Assembly (NCBI RefSeq): GCF_000418325.1
Contig: NC_021658.1
Coordinates: 7,454,001-7,518,000 of the forward strand
Source: Sorangium cellulosum So0157-2
Lineage (GTDB): Bacteria; Myxococcota_A; Polyangia; Polyangiales; Polyangiaceae
Direction: 5' to 3'
DNA: 64,000 bases
In this document: one piece after another, positions 56,021 to 64,000 of the stretch
How the letters are laid out: every line of letters begins with the position of its first letter
Numbering within the stretch: position 1 is the stretch's first letter
Notes under the pieces: generated by a model
Databases searched by the model: none
What the model saw: the letters and a program-made list of their open reading frames with translations, nothing else
What the model was told of the DNA's origin: nothing
Position numbers and translations under genes: made by a program

Positions 56021-58396
56021 ATGCCCTCATCGGACCACACCTACATCGATGCGCGCGATGCGGCGCCCGGCGGCCCCGACGCCTGGCCGCCGGCGGTGTT
56101 CGACGCCCCCTTGCTGCGAGGGCTCGACGAGCGCGCGCGGCGCGAGATCGCCGAGGCAGGGCGGCTCCGCACCCCCTCGACCGACGAGGTCGTCTATCGC
56201 GCCGGCGACGCCGGCGACGCGCTCTTCGTCGTCGCTTCCGGGCGCATCGCGCTGCGCGCGACACGCCGCGGAGACGATCGCGATACGGAGGTGCGCACCG
56301 CCGCTGTGGGCGATGTCCTCGGCGAGGAGGCGGTCGTGGGCATGTCGCGCAGGACCACCGCGATCGCCCTCGCACCCAGCGTCCTCGCGGAGATCCCCGT
56401 CCACCTGTTCCGGCGCGCCGCCGGCCGCTCCGGCAAGGCCGAGATCGCCGAAAAGCTCGATCGCGCGCTGCGGAGGAGCGCCACGCGCGACCTCCTCGGC
56501 ACCCTCGCCTTCACCCGCGACCTCGATCCGGAAGACATCGACATGCTCCTTGACGCGGTGAGTCATCGCCGCTTCGAGCGCGGTCAGGCCATCTATCGCG
56601 ACGGGGATCCCGCGACCGAGCTGTGGCTCATCGCCGACGGGATGGTGCAAATCCAGACCGAGGAGGGAGATCGGATTCATGTGCGGGCGTACCTCACCCG
56701 GGGCGATTTCTTCGGGGACGTCGAGCTCGACGAGGGTCGCCGCCGGACGGCGAGCGCCGTGGCCAGCGGCGCGGCGACGCTCCTGTCGGTACCGTCGAAG
56801 ACGTTCGCCGGCCTGGCGCGGAAGCACCCTGATCTGATCCCGCGACTCCGGCGCATCACCGGCGACCAGCGCGCCGCCCAGGGAGCGATCGTCGCCGGCC
56901 AGGCGCGCAACCACACTGCACATCTCTTCCGGGACCTCTATCGCCTTCAGGTGGCGCGGTCGCTCCTGGTCATCGATCTCGATACGTGCGCTCGCTGCGG
57001 ACACTGCGCGTGGTCGTGCGCCGACGTACACGGGATCTCGCGACTCGTCCGCCGCGGCGACAAAATACGCGCCCGGGTGGACGACGACGCGGCCGACACG
57101 CCGGCCGACGCGCCCGCGGAAGCGCCGCGGAGCCTGCTCCTGCCGAACTCCTGTCAACATTGCGAGAGCCCCGCCTGCATGATCGAGTGTCCGACCGGCG
57201 CCATCGGCAAGGACACAGGAGGCGAGGTGTTCATCCGCGACGCGCTCTGCACCGGCTGCGGCGCCTGCGCCAAGGCGTGCCCGTGGGAGAACATCGCGAT
57301 CGCGCCGCGCCCCCCCGCCGCGCAGCGCCCGGGCGGCGCGGGCTTCGCGGACATCGCGGTGAAATGCGATCTCTGCCGCGAGCACGACGGCCCCGCGTGC
57401 GTGAAGGCCTGCCCCACGGGCTCGATCTTCCGCGTGAACCCGGCGGAGGAGATCGCCGACGTGCGCGATCTGCTCGGCGGGGCGCGGCGCGAGCAGGAGC
57501 GCTCCGCAGGGCAGCGGGGCGGCGCGGCGCTCCTCGCCGGGAGCGCGATCGCGGCGGCGGGGCTCGGCGCGGCGGGGCTGTCGGCGCACGCGCGCGGCGG
57601 GGCGCGGCCGGGCGACGGCGCCGCGCTCGGGGCGGGCGTCGCCGCGGCCGTGGGGGTCGCGCTGCTCCTCGGGTACGCCGTCCCGAAGCGCGCCGGGCGG
57701 CGGCTGTGGATGCGGCCCAGGCGGCGCGGCGCGGCGGACGCGGCCGGCGAGGCGGACGACGCCGCGCCGATCCGGAGCCGGCTGCGCCCGCAGCTCTCCG
57801 CGCACCTCGCGATCGGCCTCGTCACCGCCGGCCTCGCGCTCGCGCACGCGCCGTGGCCGCGGTCCGGCCGCCCGACGCTCGGCGCGGCGCTCCACCTCGC
57901 GTTCTGGGCGACCGCGGCGGCCGGCGCCTTCACGGCGCTCGCGTACCGGCTCGCGCCGCGGCGCCTCGCCCGGATCGAGCGCACCGCCGCGCTCCCCGAG
58001 GACTTCGCCGCCGCCCGCCGCGAGCTCCTCGACCGCTTCTACCGCGAGGTGAGCGGGCGCAGCGATCTGGTCAAGAAGATCGTCGAGAAGGTCCTCGTGC
58101 CCTACCTGAAGAGCCCCCTCGGCCCGCTCGCGCTCCTCGCCTCGGGGCGCGGGCTGCGCGAGGAGGAGCGCGCGCTGCGCGCCCGCATCGACGCCGTCCT
58201 CGAAGGCCGCGGCAGCGAGCGGCTGGCCGGCCTCTCGGAGCTCCTCCGCATCGCCGTGGAGCTGCGCGCGCTCCCGGCCCAGCGCGCGCTCCTCGCCGCG
58301 CTCCGCGGCGGGCTGCCGGCGCACATCATCACGTTCGGCGTCGCCGCCGCGCTGCTCGTGCTCCACGCGATCACGGCGGCGAGCGTGCCCCGATGA
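56021..58396 (+). CDS. Two cNMP-binding domains fused to a four-cluster ferredoxin and membrane domain
   Basis: 791 residues. CRP-type domains at about 25-135 and 165-280 (the second has GDFFGDVELDEGRRRTAS, near the canonical cassette; the first is weaker). Then a polyferredoxin like the electron-transfer subunit of molybdo-oxidoreductases: CARCGHCAWSC (323-333), CQHCESPACMIECP (378-390), CTGCGACAKACP (410-420), CDLC...CVKACP (449-464), in all sixteen cysteines for four [4Fe-4S]. About five membrane spans follow (501-520, 533-553, 590-607, 618-637, 770-787) with His residues that could bind haem b. No catalytic molybdo-subunit is nearby. ATG 56021 preceded by GGGAG. A nucleotide-gated electron conduit is the best guess. 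Confidence 0.9.
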   Translation: MPSSDHTYIDARDAAPGGPDAWPPAVFDAPLLRGLDERARREIAEAGRLRTPSTDEVVYRAGDAGDALFVVASGRIALRATRRGDDRDTEVRTAAVGDVLGEEAVVGMSRRTTAIALAPSVLAEIPVHLFRRAAGRSGKAEIAEKLDRALRRSATRDLLGTLAFTRDLDPEDIDMLLDAVSHRRFERGQAIYRDGDPATELWLIADGMVQIQTEEGDRIHVRAYLTRGDFFGDVELDEGRRRTASAVASGAATLLSVPSKTFAGLARKHPDLIPRLRRITGDQRAAQGAIVAGQARNHTAHLFRDLYRLQVARSLLVIDLDTCARCGHCAWSCADVHGISRLVRRGDKIRARVDDDAADTPADAPAEAPRSLLLPNSCQHCESPACMIECPTGAIGKDTGGEVFIRDALCTGCGACAKACPWENIAIAPRPPAAQRPGGAGFADIAVKCDLCREHDGPACVKACPTGSIFRVNPAEEIADVRDLLGGARREQERSAGQRGGAALLAGSAIAAAGLGAAGLSAHARGGARPGDGAALGAGVAAAVGVALLLGYAVPKRAGRRLWMRPRRRGAADAAGEADDAAPIRSRLRPQLSAHLAIGLVTAGLALAHAPWPRSGRPTLGAALHLAFWATAAAGAFTALAYRLAPRRLARIERTAALPEDFAAARRELLDRFYREVSGRSDLVKKIVEKVLVPYLKSPLGPLALLASGRGLREEERALRARIDAVLEGRGSERLAGLSELLRIAVELRALPAQRALLAALRGGLPAHIITFGVAAALLVLHAITAASVPR

Positions 58397-58555
58397 GCGC
58401 GCGGCGGCCGGCCGACAGGGCGCGTGACTCGCTATGAAATCGTTGCGGGGCACGGCATTTCTTTGTGCGTCGCGCGCCGCCCGCCGCGCGGCGAGGCCGG
58501 CGCCCGCGCGCGGCGACCGCGTTTCGCGCGGCAGGCGGCGCGCGGGCGAGAGGCC

Positions 58556-58585
58556 TGGACTTTGCCTTCAGCGCCCAGGTACAAT
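58556..58585 (+). promoter_or_regulatory. Sigma70-type promoter for the VWA lipoprotein
   Basis: TGGACT (58556-58561), 18-bp spacer, TACAAT (58580-58585); start about 58592, 31 nt before the ATG at 58623. The -10 is close to consensus. Confidence 0.5.
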
Positions 58586-58622
58586 TTTCCCGACACCACC
58601 CCAGTAGAAGGTAGAAAAGCTG

Positions 58623-61526
58623 ATGGCTGGTCCCTCGACCAAGTGGATGCGAGCGCTCTCCCGAGCAGGCTTCGCCGAGGCGTGGGCGCCGAGAGCGCTG
58701 CTGCTCGTCACGTTGTCCTCGGCGGCGGCGGTGATCGCCGGGGCGTGCAGCGGAGACGACAGCGGCCCTCCGGGGCCGCAGGGCGGGACGGGCTGGCCCG
58801 ACGCGGGGGCGGAGGCGGGCGACCCGTGCGTCGATGGCGAAGAGGTGGAGTGTCACATCACCGTCGGCGAGAACGCGGGCGTGCTGACCTGCATGGACGG
58901 CATCCGCCGGTGCCAGGACGGGCGCTACGGCAGCTGCGAGGGGACGATGACGATGCGGAGGTCGCCGTTCGGGCCTTCGCCCGGCGGGGACGGCGAGAGC
59001 GGGTATCCGCGCCCGCTCGCCAACTCCGAGGCTTCGGACGGGGGTCTCTGCGCGACGAACCCGTGCGATCCGTCGTGCCAGTCGTTCGAGGAGACGCCGG
59101 ACGGGGGGCCCATCGATCTCTCGGGGACCGGCATCACGTACACGTGGTCGGTCGGGGACATCAACGAGCTGCCCGAGTCCGTCGCGCGGCAGGGCACGCA
59201 CCAGCCCTGCACGACCAGCGAGGATTGCCAGTTCGACCAGTACTGCGAGCACCCCGCGCAGAGCGCGTGCGCCCACAGCCCGTGCGACACCGGCGGCCCC
59301 CTGCTGACGACCTGCAGCGGCTGCATCGCGAAGGTCTGCGACGCTCGGCCGAGCTGCTGCTACCAGCCGACGATACCGGCCGACTGTGGACATGACGCCT
59401 GCCAGACCGGCACGGCGACCAACATGACCACGACCTGCGGCGACCCGTGCATCGAAGCCATCTGCGCGACCGACCCGCTCTGCTGCGAGATCCACCCCAC
59501 GAGCTCGGCGGAGTGCGCGACGCTCATCGGAGCAGGCAGCACCTTGTTGCTCGGCGGCAGGTGCCGTGTGCCTACCTCCGGTATCTGCCCCCCGCCGACC
59601 CAGCCCATCGACGGCGCGTGCGTGCCGAATTGGACCGCCTACTGCAGGGACCGCGTCGCGACCCGGTGCGCCCCCAAGACGTGCACCCCGCCGACCAATA
59701 CGTGGGACGCGACGTGCGTCGCCCTGGCCGAGCAGGAGTGCGGCGCCGCGTGCGGCACCGAGCCAGGCGTGCAACAGGGCCTCTGCAAATCCTACCTGCC
59801 GAACCAGACGAACCCCGCGTGCGGCGGCGTGGATCTCACGGTCGGCGTGCCCTGCGACGGGACGATCCCGGTCTGCAACCGCGGCACCATGCCGGCGCCC
59901 GCGAACATCGAGATTCACCGCTATCCCGCGGGCGCGGGCCAGCTCCCCTCCTCGGCGCCGGGCCGCATCCTGAACTCCTGCAGCCCGACCGGCGGGACCC
60001 TCGCCTGCACGACCGCGCAGCCGATCGCCCCGGGCGAGTGCATCAGCGTGGCCGGCTGCACGGGCCTCGCCAACGGCATGGAGCTCATCGTCAACCCGCC
60101 GGGCCCGGAGCAGATCGCCGAGTGCCAGTGCGGCAACAACGGGAGCATCTATCATCCGTTGGCCATGTGCGAGTCGCCGGGCTGCATCGCCACGGCCAGC
60201 GTCTCGATGATCAGGCCGGCCACCCTGTTCGTGACGCTCGATCGGTCCGCCTCCATGACGGCGAACTCGGCGAGCACCTCGCGATGGAACCCGGCGCGCG
60301 CCGCCCTCAGGGCGTTCTTCGAGGATCAGGCGTCGGCGGGGCTCGGCGTCGCGCTCCGGTTCTGGCCGCACGACAACCCCGGCCCGTGCAACGACTCCGC
60401 CGGCACCTGCCCGGGCTACGCTGTCGCCGGGTGCTCCCTGGCGATCGTCCCCTTCGATGGCTCGACGGCCCGGAGGCTGACCGCGGACGCCGCGCCGACG
60501 GATCAGCAGGAGCTCGCGCTCGTCAACGCGCTCTACCCCGGCCCCGGCACCAACGGCGATACCCCCATGTACCCGGCGCTGGACGGCGCCACGACCTGGG
60601 CGATCAACTACAAGAACATGCACCCCGAGGAGGAGGTCGCGGTCGTGCTCGTGACCGACGGCATCCCGTCGAACTGCGACACCGTCCCGAACCACATCGG
60701 GGAGGTGGCGCGCAATGCCTACGAGAACCACGGCATTCGCGTGCACGCGGTCGGCTTCGGCAACTCGAGCACGGAGATCATCAACCTCATCGCGACGCGC
60801 GGCGGCGGGCGGGCGTTCAACCTCACCGCCGGCGCGGGGCTGGAGACGACCCTCCGCGACGCGCTCGTCGCGATCCGCGGCCAGGCGCTCCCCTGCGACG
60901 TGACGGTCCCCCTCGCCGGCGCGTCGGATCCCGCCTCGGTGTCGGTCGTCCACGTGAACAGCGCCGGCACCGAGACCGTGCTCACGCCCCGGGCCGACCT
61001 CGCCAGCTGCGGCCAGGGCTGGTACTTCACCGACGCGACGAACACGAGCGTCAAGCTCTGCCCGCAGACGTGCACGGCGCTCCGCGACACCCCGGGGAAG
61101 GTCCGCGCCACCGTCCCGTGCGTGACCACGACGCTCACGCCCATGACCACGAGCTGGGAGCGCTACCGCGGCGTCTGCCCGCCGGGGACCAAGACCCAGT
61201 GGGGGTTCCTCCGGTACAGGACGGCGACGCCGGGCGACTCGAGCGTCGAGTTCTTCGTGCGCGCGGCCGACGACCCCGCCGAGCTCGCCGGGGCCACGGT
61301 GCGGCTCGCCGCCACCGCCCACGCGGTGCCCACCGACACCCGGATCTGCGATGAGGACTCGACGCCGCCGTGCGCGATCAACCTCTTCGACGTGCTGCAA
61401 GAGCTGCCGGACGCCCGGACCGAGTACCTCGAGATCCAGATGAGGCTCAACCCGACGAGCACGGGCGGCGGCGGTGTTCAGGTGCAGGACTGGGAGATCA
61501 CGTATTCATGTCCGGATTCCGAATGA
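58623..61526 (+). CDS. VWA-domain Cys-rich lipoprotein
   Basis: 967 residues. Signal peptide with Cys in AGAC. First about 530 residues are Cys-rich (over 60 cysteines in CC and C-x(2-9)-C spacing) with small repeated modules (CIAKVCDARPSCC, CIEAICATDPLCC; CRDRVATRCAPKTC). Then a von Willebrand factor A domain (about 540-760) with intact MIDAS LDRSASM, DGDTPM and VLVTDGIPS. The C-terminus is beta-rich. A calcium- or magnesium-dependent adhesin or sensor on the surface is likely. ATGA overlap with the next gene. ATG 58623 after AGAAGGTAG. Confidence 0.88.
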   Translation: MAGPSTKWMRALSRAGFAEAWAPRALLLVTLSSAAAVIAGACSGDDSGPPGPQGGTGWPDAGAEAGDPCVDGEEVECHITVGENAGVLTCMDGIRRCQDGRYGSCEGTMTMRRSPFGPSPGGDGESGYPRPLANSEASDGGLCATNPCDPSCQSFEETPDGGPIDLSGTGITYTWSVGDINELPESVARQGTHQPCTTSEDCQFDQYCEHPAQSACAHSPCDTGGPLLTTCSGCIAKVCDARPSCCYQPTIPADCGHDACQTGTATNMTTTCGDPCIEAICATDPLCCEIHPTSSAECATLIGAGSTLLLGGRCRVPTSGICPPPTQPIDGACVPNWTAYCRDRVATRCAPKTCTPPTNTWDATCVALAEQECGAACGTEPGVQQGLCKSYLPNQTNPACGGVDLTVGVPCDGTIPVCNRGTMPAPANIEIHRYPAGAGQLPSSAPGRILNSCSPTGGTLACTTAQPIAPGECISVAGCTGLANGMELIVNPPGPEQIAECQCGNNGSIYHPLAMCESPGCIATASVSMIRPATLFVTLDRSASMTANSASTSRWNPARAALRAFFEDQASAGLGVALRFWPHDNPGPCNDSAGTCPGYAVAGCSLAIVPFDGSTARRLTADAAPTDQQELALVNALYPGPGTNGDTPMYPALDGATTWAINYKNMHPEEEVAVVLVTDGIPSNCDTVPNHIGEVARNAYENHGIRVHAVGFGNSSTEIINLIATRGGGRAFNLTAGAGLETTLRDALVAIRGQALPCDVTVPLAGASDPASVSVVHVNSAGTETVLTPRADLASCGQGWYFTDATNTSVKLCPQTCTALRDTPGKVRATVPCVTTTLTPMTTSWERYRGVCPPGTKTQWGFLRYRTATPGDSSVEFFVRAADDPAELAGATVRLAATAHAVPTDTRICDEDSTPPCAINLFDVLQELPDARTEYLEIQMRLNPTSTGGGGVQVQDWEITYSCPDSE

Positions 61527-63223
61527 GCCGCCGCATCGCGACGATCGCCCTGCTCTCCGCCGCGGCCCTCGCCGCGGCGTGCGGCGCAGACGACGACAAC
61601 CGGCCGAGGCCTCCGTCTCCCTCCGGCGGCGCCGGGGCCGCCGGAGGTGCGGGCGGCAGCGGCGGCGGCGACGGCGGCCGGGGCGGCGGCGCCTGCGGCG
61701 ACGGCGTCGCCGCGCCGGACGAGGCGTGCGACGGGGCCGATCTCGGGGGCGCCACGTGCGAGAGCCTCGGCTTCGACGGCGGCGAGCTCCGGTGCAGCCC
61801 CGAGTGCACCGCCGACACGTCGGGCTGCACGGGCGTGGAGGTGTGCCAGGACGGCCGCGACAACGACGGCGACGGCAGCGCCGACTGCGCCGACCCGGAG
61901 TGCGAGGCGGCGTGCGCGGACCTGTGCGCCGCCCCGGTGGCGCTCTCGGATCCCGCGCTCGTCACCGGCGACACGAGCGGCCACGCGGCGGTCGAGGGCG
62001 GGTGCGCGGCGGGGGCCCCGGGCGTCGCCTACACGTTCACCGCGACCGCCACCGGGTTCCTCGACGTGGTGCTGACCTCGGAGACCGACGCCGCGCTCAT
62101 GGCGGTGCTGCGCGGCGACTGCGCCAGCGCCGGGACGCAGCTCGCGTGCGGCGTCGCCAGCGCCGGCGCGGGCATCGAGAACCGCCTCACCATCCCGGTC
62201 AGCGAGGGCGACGCGTTCCACGTGATCGTCACGAGCGCGAGCGCGGACCAGGCGGGCGCGTTCGAGCTCGCCGTGAGGAGCCGCGTGCCCGCCTGCGGCG
62301 ACCGCATCCAGGATCCGGACGAGGCGTGCGACGACGGCAACGACGAGCCGGGCGACGGGTGCAGCGACGAATGCCGGCTCGAGGCGACCGAGGTCGAGCC
62401 GAACGGCACCATCGCCACGGCCAACCCCTACGAAGACCCGTTCTTCGCCAGCATCGATCCGCCCGGCGACGAGGACGTCGTGCGCGTCACCGTGCCGACC
62501 GGGCCCACGGCGCTCGTCGTGGAGACCGGCGATATCACGAGCTCCGACTGCCTCGAGGGCCGGCTCGACACCATCGTCGAGATCCTGGACGAGAGCGGCG
62601 CGCTGATCGTGCGGCGCGACTCCGGGGGGGTCGGCCACTGCGCCCGAGCCGTCGCGCCGGCGCTCCCGGCGGGCGACTACTACGTCCGCGTCACGGCGCG
62701 CGTCGGCCCCGAGCAGCGGGCTCCGTACGGGCTCCTCGTGACGCTCGTCCCCGAGGTCTGCGGGGACGGGGACACGACCGCCGGCGAGCAGTGCGACGAC
62801 GGCAACACGACCGCCGGCGACGGGTGCAGCGCCGCCTGCCGCTTCGAGCTCCACGAGGCGGAGCCGAACGACGCGCCGGCGCAGGCAAACGCCCACGCCG
62901 CGCCGTGGCTCGCGGAGATCTCGCCGGCAGGCGACGTCGACGTGGTCGCCGTGAACGTGCCCGGGCCGAGCTCGACCTTGATCGCGACCGTCAGCGACAA
63001 CGGCACCGAGGCGTGCGCGACGAACCGGCTCGACAGCTTCGTCGAGATCCTCGGCGGCGGCGGGGCCGACGTGCTCGCCTCGGACGACGACTCGGGGGCC
63101 GGCTACTGCTCCTCCGCGTCGGTCACCGACCTGCCCGCGGGCACCTACCACGTGCGGGTCAGGGCGGCGGACCTCGTCCCCGACGCGACCTTCTTCTATC
63201 GACTGAATGTCACGATCCTCTAG
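61523..63223 (+). CDS. Lipoprotein with DUF4215-type Cys repeats and PPC-like domains
   Basis: 566 residues. ATG overlaps the upstream stop (ATGA); another in-frame ATG at 61508 would add five residues. Signal peptide with lipobox AAAC, Gly-rich linker. Two clear 'myxococcus Cys-rich' units: CGDRIQDPDEACDDGN...DGCSDEC and CGDGDTTAGEQCDDGN...DGCSAAC, plus an earlier related CGDG...DEACDG. They alternate with beta-sandwich domains (AEVEPNGTIATANPY, ...GDVDVVAVNV, LPAGTYHVRV) of pre-peptidase C-terminal type. Likely surface protein made with the VWA partner. Confidence 0.88.
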   Translation: MSRRIATIALLSAAALAAACGADDDNRPRPPSPSGGAGAAGGAGGSGGGDGGRGGGACGDGVAAPDEACDGADLGGATCESLGFDGGELRCSPECTADTSGCTGVEVCQDGRDNDGDGSADCADPECEAACADLCAAPVALSDPALVTGDTSGHAAVEGGCAAGAPGVAYTFTATATGFLDVVLTSETDAALMAVLRGDCASAGTQLACGVASAGAGIENRLTIPVSEGDAFHVIVTSASADQAGAFELAVRSRVPACGDRIQDPDEACDDGNDEPGDGCSDECRLEATEVEPNGTIATANPYEDPFFASIDPPGDEDVVRVTVPTGPTALVVETGDITSSDCLEGRLDTIVEILDESGALIVRRDSGGVGHCARAVAPALPAGDYYVRVTARVGPEQRAPYGLLVTLVPEVCGDGDTTAGEQCDDGNTTAGDGCSAACRFELHEAEPNDAPAQANAHAAPWLAEISPAGDVDVVAVNVPGPSSTLIATVSDNGTEACATNRLDSFVEILGGGGADVLASDDDSGAGYCSSASVTDLPAGTYHVRVRAADLVPDATFFYRLNVTIL

Positions 63224-64000
63224 CCCGACCGGCGGGCGGAGCCGGACGGAGGCCCCGTCCGGTGACGCCGCGGGGGAGGGCCCGTCCGGCGGCGCCGCGG
63301 GGGAGGCCCCCTCCGGCGGCGCAGCGGGAGAGGCGGCGCGGTCGCCCGACCCATCGAGGACGCTCTACCGCGCCGACCTGTCCGATCCGCGCCAGCGCGC
63401 CGCCCAGCCGCGCGAGATCGTGCGCGGTCGCGCCGCGCGCCGCGCCGAGTCGACGTCCGACGTCACCCGCTTCCGGGGCGTGCTGCCGGCCGCGCTGGCG
63501 GGCGCCGTCGCGACCGGCGCGGCGGCGCTGCTCTTCCCGCCGCCCGGGGGGCACGCGGCGCCGGGGCCGCTCTCGCTGCCCCACGCGCGCGCGCAGCTCT
63601 CGTGCGCGTCGTGCCACGCCGAGGAGGCGACCGCGGGGCCGCGGGGGGCTGCGGAAGCCGCGCCGCGCGGGTCCGCGGCGGGCGCGCGCCTGGACCGGGC
63701 CTGCGCCGGGTGCCACGGCGACCACGGGTCCACCCGCGCGCGCCACGGGCAGCTGCTCGCGAGCGGCGCGATGAGCTGCGCCACGTGCCACCCCATCCAC
63801 CGCGGCGACCAGGGCGTCGTGTTCGACCCCGCGGGTCCGCCGGTGCGCTTCGCGCCGGGCGCCGAGGTCGAGCTCCCGAGGGCGGCCTTCCGCCCGAGCC
63901 AGCCGGCCACGGTCGCGATCGTCACCGCAGGGAGCTGCGCGCCGTGCCACGACCTCCGCGCGCCGCGCGACCCGATCGCGCGCTGCCTGGTCGAGGCGCA
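63207..64000 (+). CDS. Multiheme cytochrome c, 3' end outside the window
   Basis: Open frame of 264 codons without a stop, cut by the right edge. ATG at 63207 overlaps the previous gene by 17 bp; no strong ribosome site, so the start is tentative. First about 90 residues are Ser/Gly/Ala-rich and basic, then a membrane span (about 93-110, VLPAALAGAVATGAAALLF), then four haem sites in view: CASCH (133), CAGCH (166), CATCH (191), CAPCH (244). Membrane-anchored periplasmic cytochrome. Third multihaem gene in the window, and 4.8 kb from the CNB-ferredoxin gene that would need such a partner. Confidence 0.85.
   Translation, partial: MSRSSSPTGGRSRTEAPSGDAAGEGPSGGAAGEAPSGGAAGEAARSPDPSRTLYRADLSDPRQRAAQPREIVRGRAARRAESTSDVTRFRGVLPAALAGAVATGAAALLFPPPGGHAAPGPLSLPHARAQLSCASCHAEEATAGPRGAAEAAPRGSAAGARLDRACAGCHGDHGSTRARHGQLLASGAMSCATCHPIHRGDQGVVFDPAGPPVRFAPGAEVELPRAAFRPSQPATVAIVTAGSCAPCHDLRAPRDPIARCLVEA

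Noticed and set aside
56027-58453. 808-residue minus-strand frame opposite the CNB-ferredoxin gene
   Set aside because: Shadow frame; the Fe-S cysteines and CNB motifs are on the plus strand.
58371-61400. 1009-residue minus-strand frame opposite the VWA gene
   Set aside because: Low-complexity Arg/Val/Ala text without motifs; the plus strand has a signal peptide and an intact MIDAS.

Overview
GC-rich DNA (roughly 70% or more G+C, third codon positions almost always G or C) from what looks like a Sorangium-type myxobacterium (Myxococcota, Polyangiaceae). The signs are many lipoproteins with Gly/Ser-rich linkers, Cys-rich MopE-like and DUF4215-type repeats, several membrane Ser/Thr protein kinases, an FHA-type sigma54 activator, and a dipeptide-type ABC transporter linked to a beta-glucosidase. 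The assignment is inferred from gene content. I found no tRNA, rRNA, CRISPR, phage or insertion sequence.

Layout. 1-1.8 kb: a CAP-domain protein cut by the window edge, coupled to a short GspE/PilB-like ATPase. 1.9-9.2 kb (minus): a six-gene operon, oppABCDF-like transporter plus GH1 beta-glucosidase, with a recognisable sigma70-type promoter; probably oligosaccharide (cello-oligosaccharide) uptake. 9.8-12.1 kb: a large beta-helix lipoprotein. 13.2-13.9 kb: a Gly-rich repeat lipoprotein with a frameshift and a sigma54-like promoter. 14.2-25 kb: glutamate dehydrogenase, FHA sigma54 activator, Mpo1-like protein, an SDR lacking its catalytic Ser and Tyr, a hybrid kinase lacking ATP-binding and HPt residues, a diiron-type protein, a HAD 5'-nucleotidase and a small lipoprotein. 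25.1-30.1 kb: truD, exbB-exbD-tonB-like genes, a cNMP-binding protein and a triheme lipoprotein. 30.3-32.8 kb: purF and HMG-CoA lyase. 32.9-42.7 kb: lipoproteins (MopE-like, lamin-tail, cyclophilin, DUF192, FGE-like), an MBL hydrolase, an AsmA-like protein and an acyltransferase. 42.9-47 kb: Ser/Thr kinase, PEGA/TPR-like protein and YWTD lipoprotein, with a 546-bp-offset tandem duplication and an expanded 21-bp repeat between the first two. 47-50.2 kb: envelope lipoproteins, a zinc-ribbon protein and a possible small peptide gene.

50.3-64 kb is the most unusual part. An active-looking Ser/Thr kinase is translationally coupled to a 1080-residue protein that joins a kinase-like domain without catalytic motifs, a membrane segment and a five-heme cytochrome c. 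Nearby lies a membrane protein with two cNMP-binding domains fused to sixteen cysteines arranged for four [4Fe-4S] clusters. At the right edge a further multiheme cytochrome starts (four CxxCH visible). A VWA lipoprotein and a DUF4215-repeat lipoprotein lie between. I infer a redox-sensing or electron-transfer system in which phosphorylation and nucleotide signals meet haem and Fe-S relays; this is a hypothesis built on domain architecture.
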